DNA of 7,583 nt from Atopobium sp. GTDB taxonomy: Bacteria; Actinomycetota; Coriobacteriia; Coriobacteriales; Atopobiaceae. Location: positions 1 to 7,583 of the forward strand of contig JABZHP010000055.1 in the NCBI GenBank assembly GCA_015258785.1, written 5' to 3'. Made by a program: the position numbers and the translations under genes. Positions within the stretch are counted from its first letter, which is position 1. Every line of letters begins with the position of its first letter. Below are positions 6,435 through 7,583 of this stretch, one piece after another. The notes under the pieces were generated by a model that was given only the letters and a program-made list of their open reading frames with translations, searched no databases and had not been told where the DNA came from.

Positions 6435-6467
6435 AAAGAGACCTGCCGATATACAACAGGTCTCTTT
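6435..6467 (-). terminator. Rho-independent terminator of rplM-rpsI
   Basis: AAAGAGACCTG and CAGGTCTCTTT form an 11-bp perfect stem (6457-6467 with 6435-6445) around an 11-nt loop. On the minus strand the stem ends in a run of six T residues in total. It begins 27 nt after the rpsI stop codon and is a textbook intrinsic terminator in position and form. Confidence 0.9.
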
Positions 6468-6494
6468 GTGAGGACTTTTTTGGGTCCAGCGGCC

Positions 6495-6890
6495 TTAGCG
6501 CTTGGAGAACTGAGGACGCTTACGAGCCTTCTTCAGACCGTACTTCTTACGCTCGACCGCACGAGAATCGCGGGTGAGGTAGCCGGCCTTCTTAAGGTCA
6601 TCACGATACTCGCCAGCCTCGAGAAGAGCGCGAGCGATGCCCAGGCGAAGAGCGCCGGACTGGCCGTTGATGCCGCCACCATCGCAGTTTGCGAGGACGT
6701 CGAAACGACCAAGAGTATCAGTAATGCGGAGAGGTGCGGTTGCGTTATCTACGAGCTGCTGGCGACCAAAGTACTGGGTTGCCTCGCGGCCATTAACGGT
6801 AACCTTACCAGTTCCAGGAACAAGACGAACACGAGCGACGGCCTCTTTACGACGGCCGGTGCCGGTGTAAACAGCGGTGTTATCTGCCAT
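6495..6890 (-). CDS. rpsI: 30S ribosomal protein S9
   Basis: S9 is a small-subunit head protein whose C-terminal tail reaches the P-site tRNA. The 131-residue length is normal. The S9 signature GGGINGQSGALRLGIARAL spans 71-89, preceded by GTGRRKEAVARVRL (10-23). The basic tail from LTRDSR (105-110) to the terminal SKR is intact; the last Arg is the residue that contacts tRNA. The start ATG is 3 nt after the rplM stop, and GGAGG lies within the last rplM codons, 8 nt upstream, so the two are translated together, the usual rplM-rpsI pairing. Confidence 0.98.
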   Translation of the reverse strand: MADNTAVYTGTGRRKEAVARVRLVPGTGKVTVNGREATQYFGRQQLVDNATAPLRITDTLGRFDVLANCDGGGINGQSGALRLGIARALLEAGEYRDDLKKAGYLTRDSRAVERKKYGLKKARKRPQFSKR

Positions 6891-6893
6891 CGT

Positions 6894-7334
6894 TTAGCCC
6901 TCCAGCTCAATCTTGACGGGATTCTGTGCAGCATGTGGGTGCTCAGCGCCGGCGTAAACCTTAAGCTTCATACCCTGCTTGCGACCAAGAGTGGTCTTAG
7001 GAAGCATGCCCTTGACTGCGTGCTCAACAACACGCTCTGGGTGCTTCTCCATCTCTTCCTTGAAGGAAGTGATCTTCAAGCCACCAAGGTAGCCGGAGTG
7101 ACGCCAATACTCCTTGTGGTCAGCCTTAACACCAGTAAGGACAACCTTGTCTGCATTGATGATGACAACAAAGTCACCAGTATCAGCGTTTGGGGTGTAC
7201 TGTGGCTTGTTCTTGCCACGAAGAATCATGGCAGCCTTTGTAGCCAGACGACCGAGCGTTGCGCCCTCAGCGTCGATGAGCACCCACTTGCGCTCGACTT
7301 CGCCAGCCTTGGCGAACTGAGTCGACTTCTTCAC
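6894..7334 (-). CDS. rplM: 50S ribosomal protein L13
   Basis: L13 is an early-assembling large-subunit protein that binds 23S rRNA. The protein has 146 residues, standard length. Recognisable blocks are ATLGRLATKAAMILRGK (25-41), YTPNADTGDFVVIINADKV (46-64), and the L13 signature from VKGMLP (107-112) to LKVYAG (124-129), followed by HPHAAQNP. The start codon is GTG at 7334-7332, supported by AGGAGG with a 6-nt spacer (within AGGAGGAG); no upstream in-frame ATG is better placed. It heads a two-gene unit with rpsI and has a leader of roughly 90 nt containing a hairpin that could mediate ribosomal-protein feedback control. Confidence 0.98.
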   Translation of the reverse strand: MKKSTQFAKAGEVERKWVLIDAEGATLGRLATKAAMILRGKNKPQYTPNADTGDFVVIINADKVVLTGVKADHKEYWRHSGYLGGLKITSFKEEMEKHPERVVEHAVKGMLPKTTLGRKQGMKLKVYAGAEHPHAAQNPVKIELEG

Positions 7335-7360
7335 TTGACTCCTCCTACGAATTACGAGTT

Positions 7361-7382
7361 GATAACCCCTGGACGGGTCATC
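7361..7382 (-). promoter_or_regulatory. Candidate rplM leader hairpin
   Basis: On the minus-strand RNA this segment folds as GAUGACCC (7382-7375) pairing with GGGUUAUC (7368-7361) around a 6-nt GUCCAG loop, giving 8 consecutive pairs including one G-U. In DNA, or in plus-strand RNA, that position is an A-C mismatch, so the full stem exists only in the rplM-sense transcript. It ends 14 nt before the AGGAGG site. A further upstream pairing, CAGAG (7416-7412) with CTCTG (7402-7398), competes with GGCT (7426-7423)/AGCC (7413-7410). Ribosomal-protein leaders often regulate by such structures, but identity with a known L13 leader is not shown. Confidence 0.45.
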
Positions 7383-7431
7383 GATGCTTTTTCTTGTCAG
7401 AGATTACGGGGCTCTGTGGAAAAGCCTTAAA

Positions 7432-7460
7432 AGTATACTCCACTCTTTAGCTGTTGTACG
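7432..7460 (-). promoter_or_regulatory. Putative rplM promoter
   Basis: TATACT at 7437-7432 is a good -10 element, inside GTATACTTTTAA (7438-7427), identical to the element before glmM. The hexamer 17 nt upstream is CGTACA (7460-7455), 3 of 6 to TTGACA. Transcription from here gives a leader of about 90 nt before the GTG start. Confidence 0.5.
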
Positions 7461-7469
7461 CGGGAATTT

Positions 7470-7497
7470 TTGTTGCTTCACGAATGCAACAATTCGT
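7470..7497. promoter_or_regulatory. Overlapping dyads upstream of the rplM promoter
   Basis: TTGTTGC (7470-7476) and GCAACAA (7486-7492) form a perfect 7-bp dyad with a 9-nt spacer. Overlapping it, ACGAAT (7480-7485) and ATTCGT (7492-7497) form a 6-bp dyad with a 6-nt spacer. The two are mutually exclusive as hairpins. They lie 10 to 40 nt upstream of the putative -35, where an activator or repressor could bind. No known operator is recognised. Confidence 0.35.
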
Positions 7498-7583
7498 TCA
7501 AATTTGACGGGTTTCTCCACATTGAAAAGCCGTCCACAGCACACGCCACGAGTGCGCCGGGTTTCTCGCCAGAAAAGACCGCG
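7498..7583. other. Right-edge intergenic or gene-end sequence, no recognised gene
   Basis: No protein is recognised. On the minus strand a frame stays open from the right edge to a TAA at 7406-7404 (59 codons), but the translation resembles nothing I know and runs through the rplM promoter, so it may be chance. The segment holds two copies of CGGGTTTCTC (7508-7517 and 7558-7567), a TTCTCGCCAG copy (7563-7572) and DnaA-box-like TTCTCCACA (7513-7521). Confidence 0.4.

Noticed and set aside
6204..7430. A 408-codon open frame on the plus strand
   Set aside because: It is antisense to rpsI, rplM and the non-coding stretch between glmM and rpsI. The opposite-strand genes are unmistakable, and the translation has no recognisable domain. 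Stop-free antisense frames are expected from biased codon use.
7404..7583. A minus-strand frame open from the right edge for 59 codons, possibly the end of an upstream gene
   Set aside because: The translation matches no family I know, other frames are also partly open, and it runs across the rplM promoter elements. A run of this length has a chance of several percent. Sequence beyond the right edge would settle it.
1..7583. A novel defence, mobile or biosynthetic system
   Set aside because: Every long gene is a recognised housekeeping family in a conventional operon. No transposase, integrase, repeat-spacer array, toxin-antitoxin pair or reverse transcriptase is visible.

Overview
The window is an ordinary, densely packed bacterial housekeeping region. 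Every gene I can support lies on the minus strand, so it reads right to left: rplM-rpsI, then glmM-acpS-nnr-alr-udg-tsaE, then the start of an unrelated secreted-protein gene cut by the left edge. The mid-range base composition, strong Shine-Dalgarno sites, frequent GTG starts, family-4 uracil-DNA glycosylase and gene order suggest a Gram-positive, most likely a Coriobacteriia actinomycete of the Atopobium/Olsenella/Lancefieldella type. That placement is recognition and inference, not a search result.

Right end (about 7335-7583): the upstream region of rplM. It holds a TATACT -10-like element, overlapping small dyads, a leader hairpin just upstream of the ribosome binding site and several short repeats. 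rplM (GTG start) and rpsI are 3 nt apart and end in a convincing Rho-independent terminator at 6435-6467. The next promoter's -10-like element starts 5 bases past that stem, so one unit ends where the next begins.

Middle (456-6266): a six-gene block with spacings of 24, 3, 9 (or 0), -1 and -8 nt. glmM makes GlcN-1-P for UDP-GlcNAc and peptidoglycan. acpS activates acyl carrier protein for lipid synthesis. nnr is a fused NAD(P)HX epimerase/dehydratase for cofactor repair. alr makes D-alanine for peptidoglycan. udg removes uracil from DNA. tsaE is the ATPase of the t6A tRNA-modification machinery. The common theme is envelope precursor supply plus metabolite, DNA and tRNA maintenance. The glmM leader is roughly 150 nt and carries a 22-bp palindrome.

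Left end (1-455): a 17-bp perfect AT-rich hairpin follows tsaE. Next come a promoter-like TATACT and the first 91 codons of an exported protein with a signal peptide and a low-complexity Thr/Ala/Glu segment.

I see no mobile element, CRISPR array, phage gene, tRNA, rRNA or defence system, and no candidate for a wholly new system. The points most worth a second look are non-coding: a 10-mer (TTCTCGCCAG) that occurs five times, the palindrome built from it in the glmM leader, identical GTATACTTTTAA elements before glmM and rplM, and the rplM leader hairpin.
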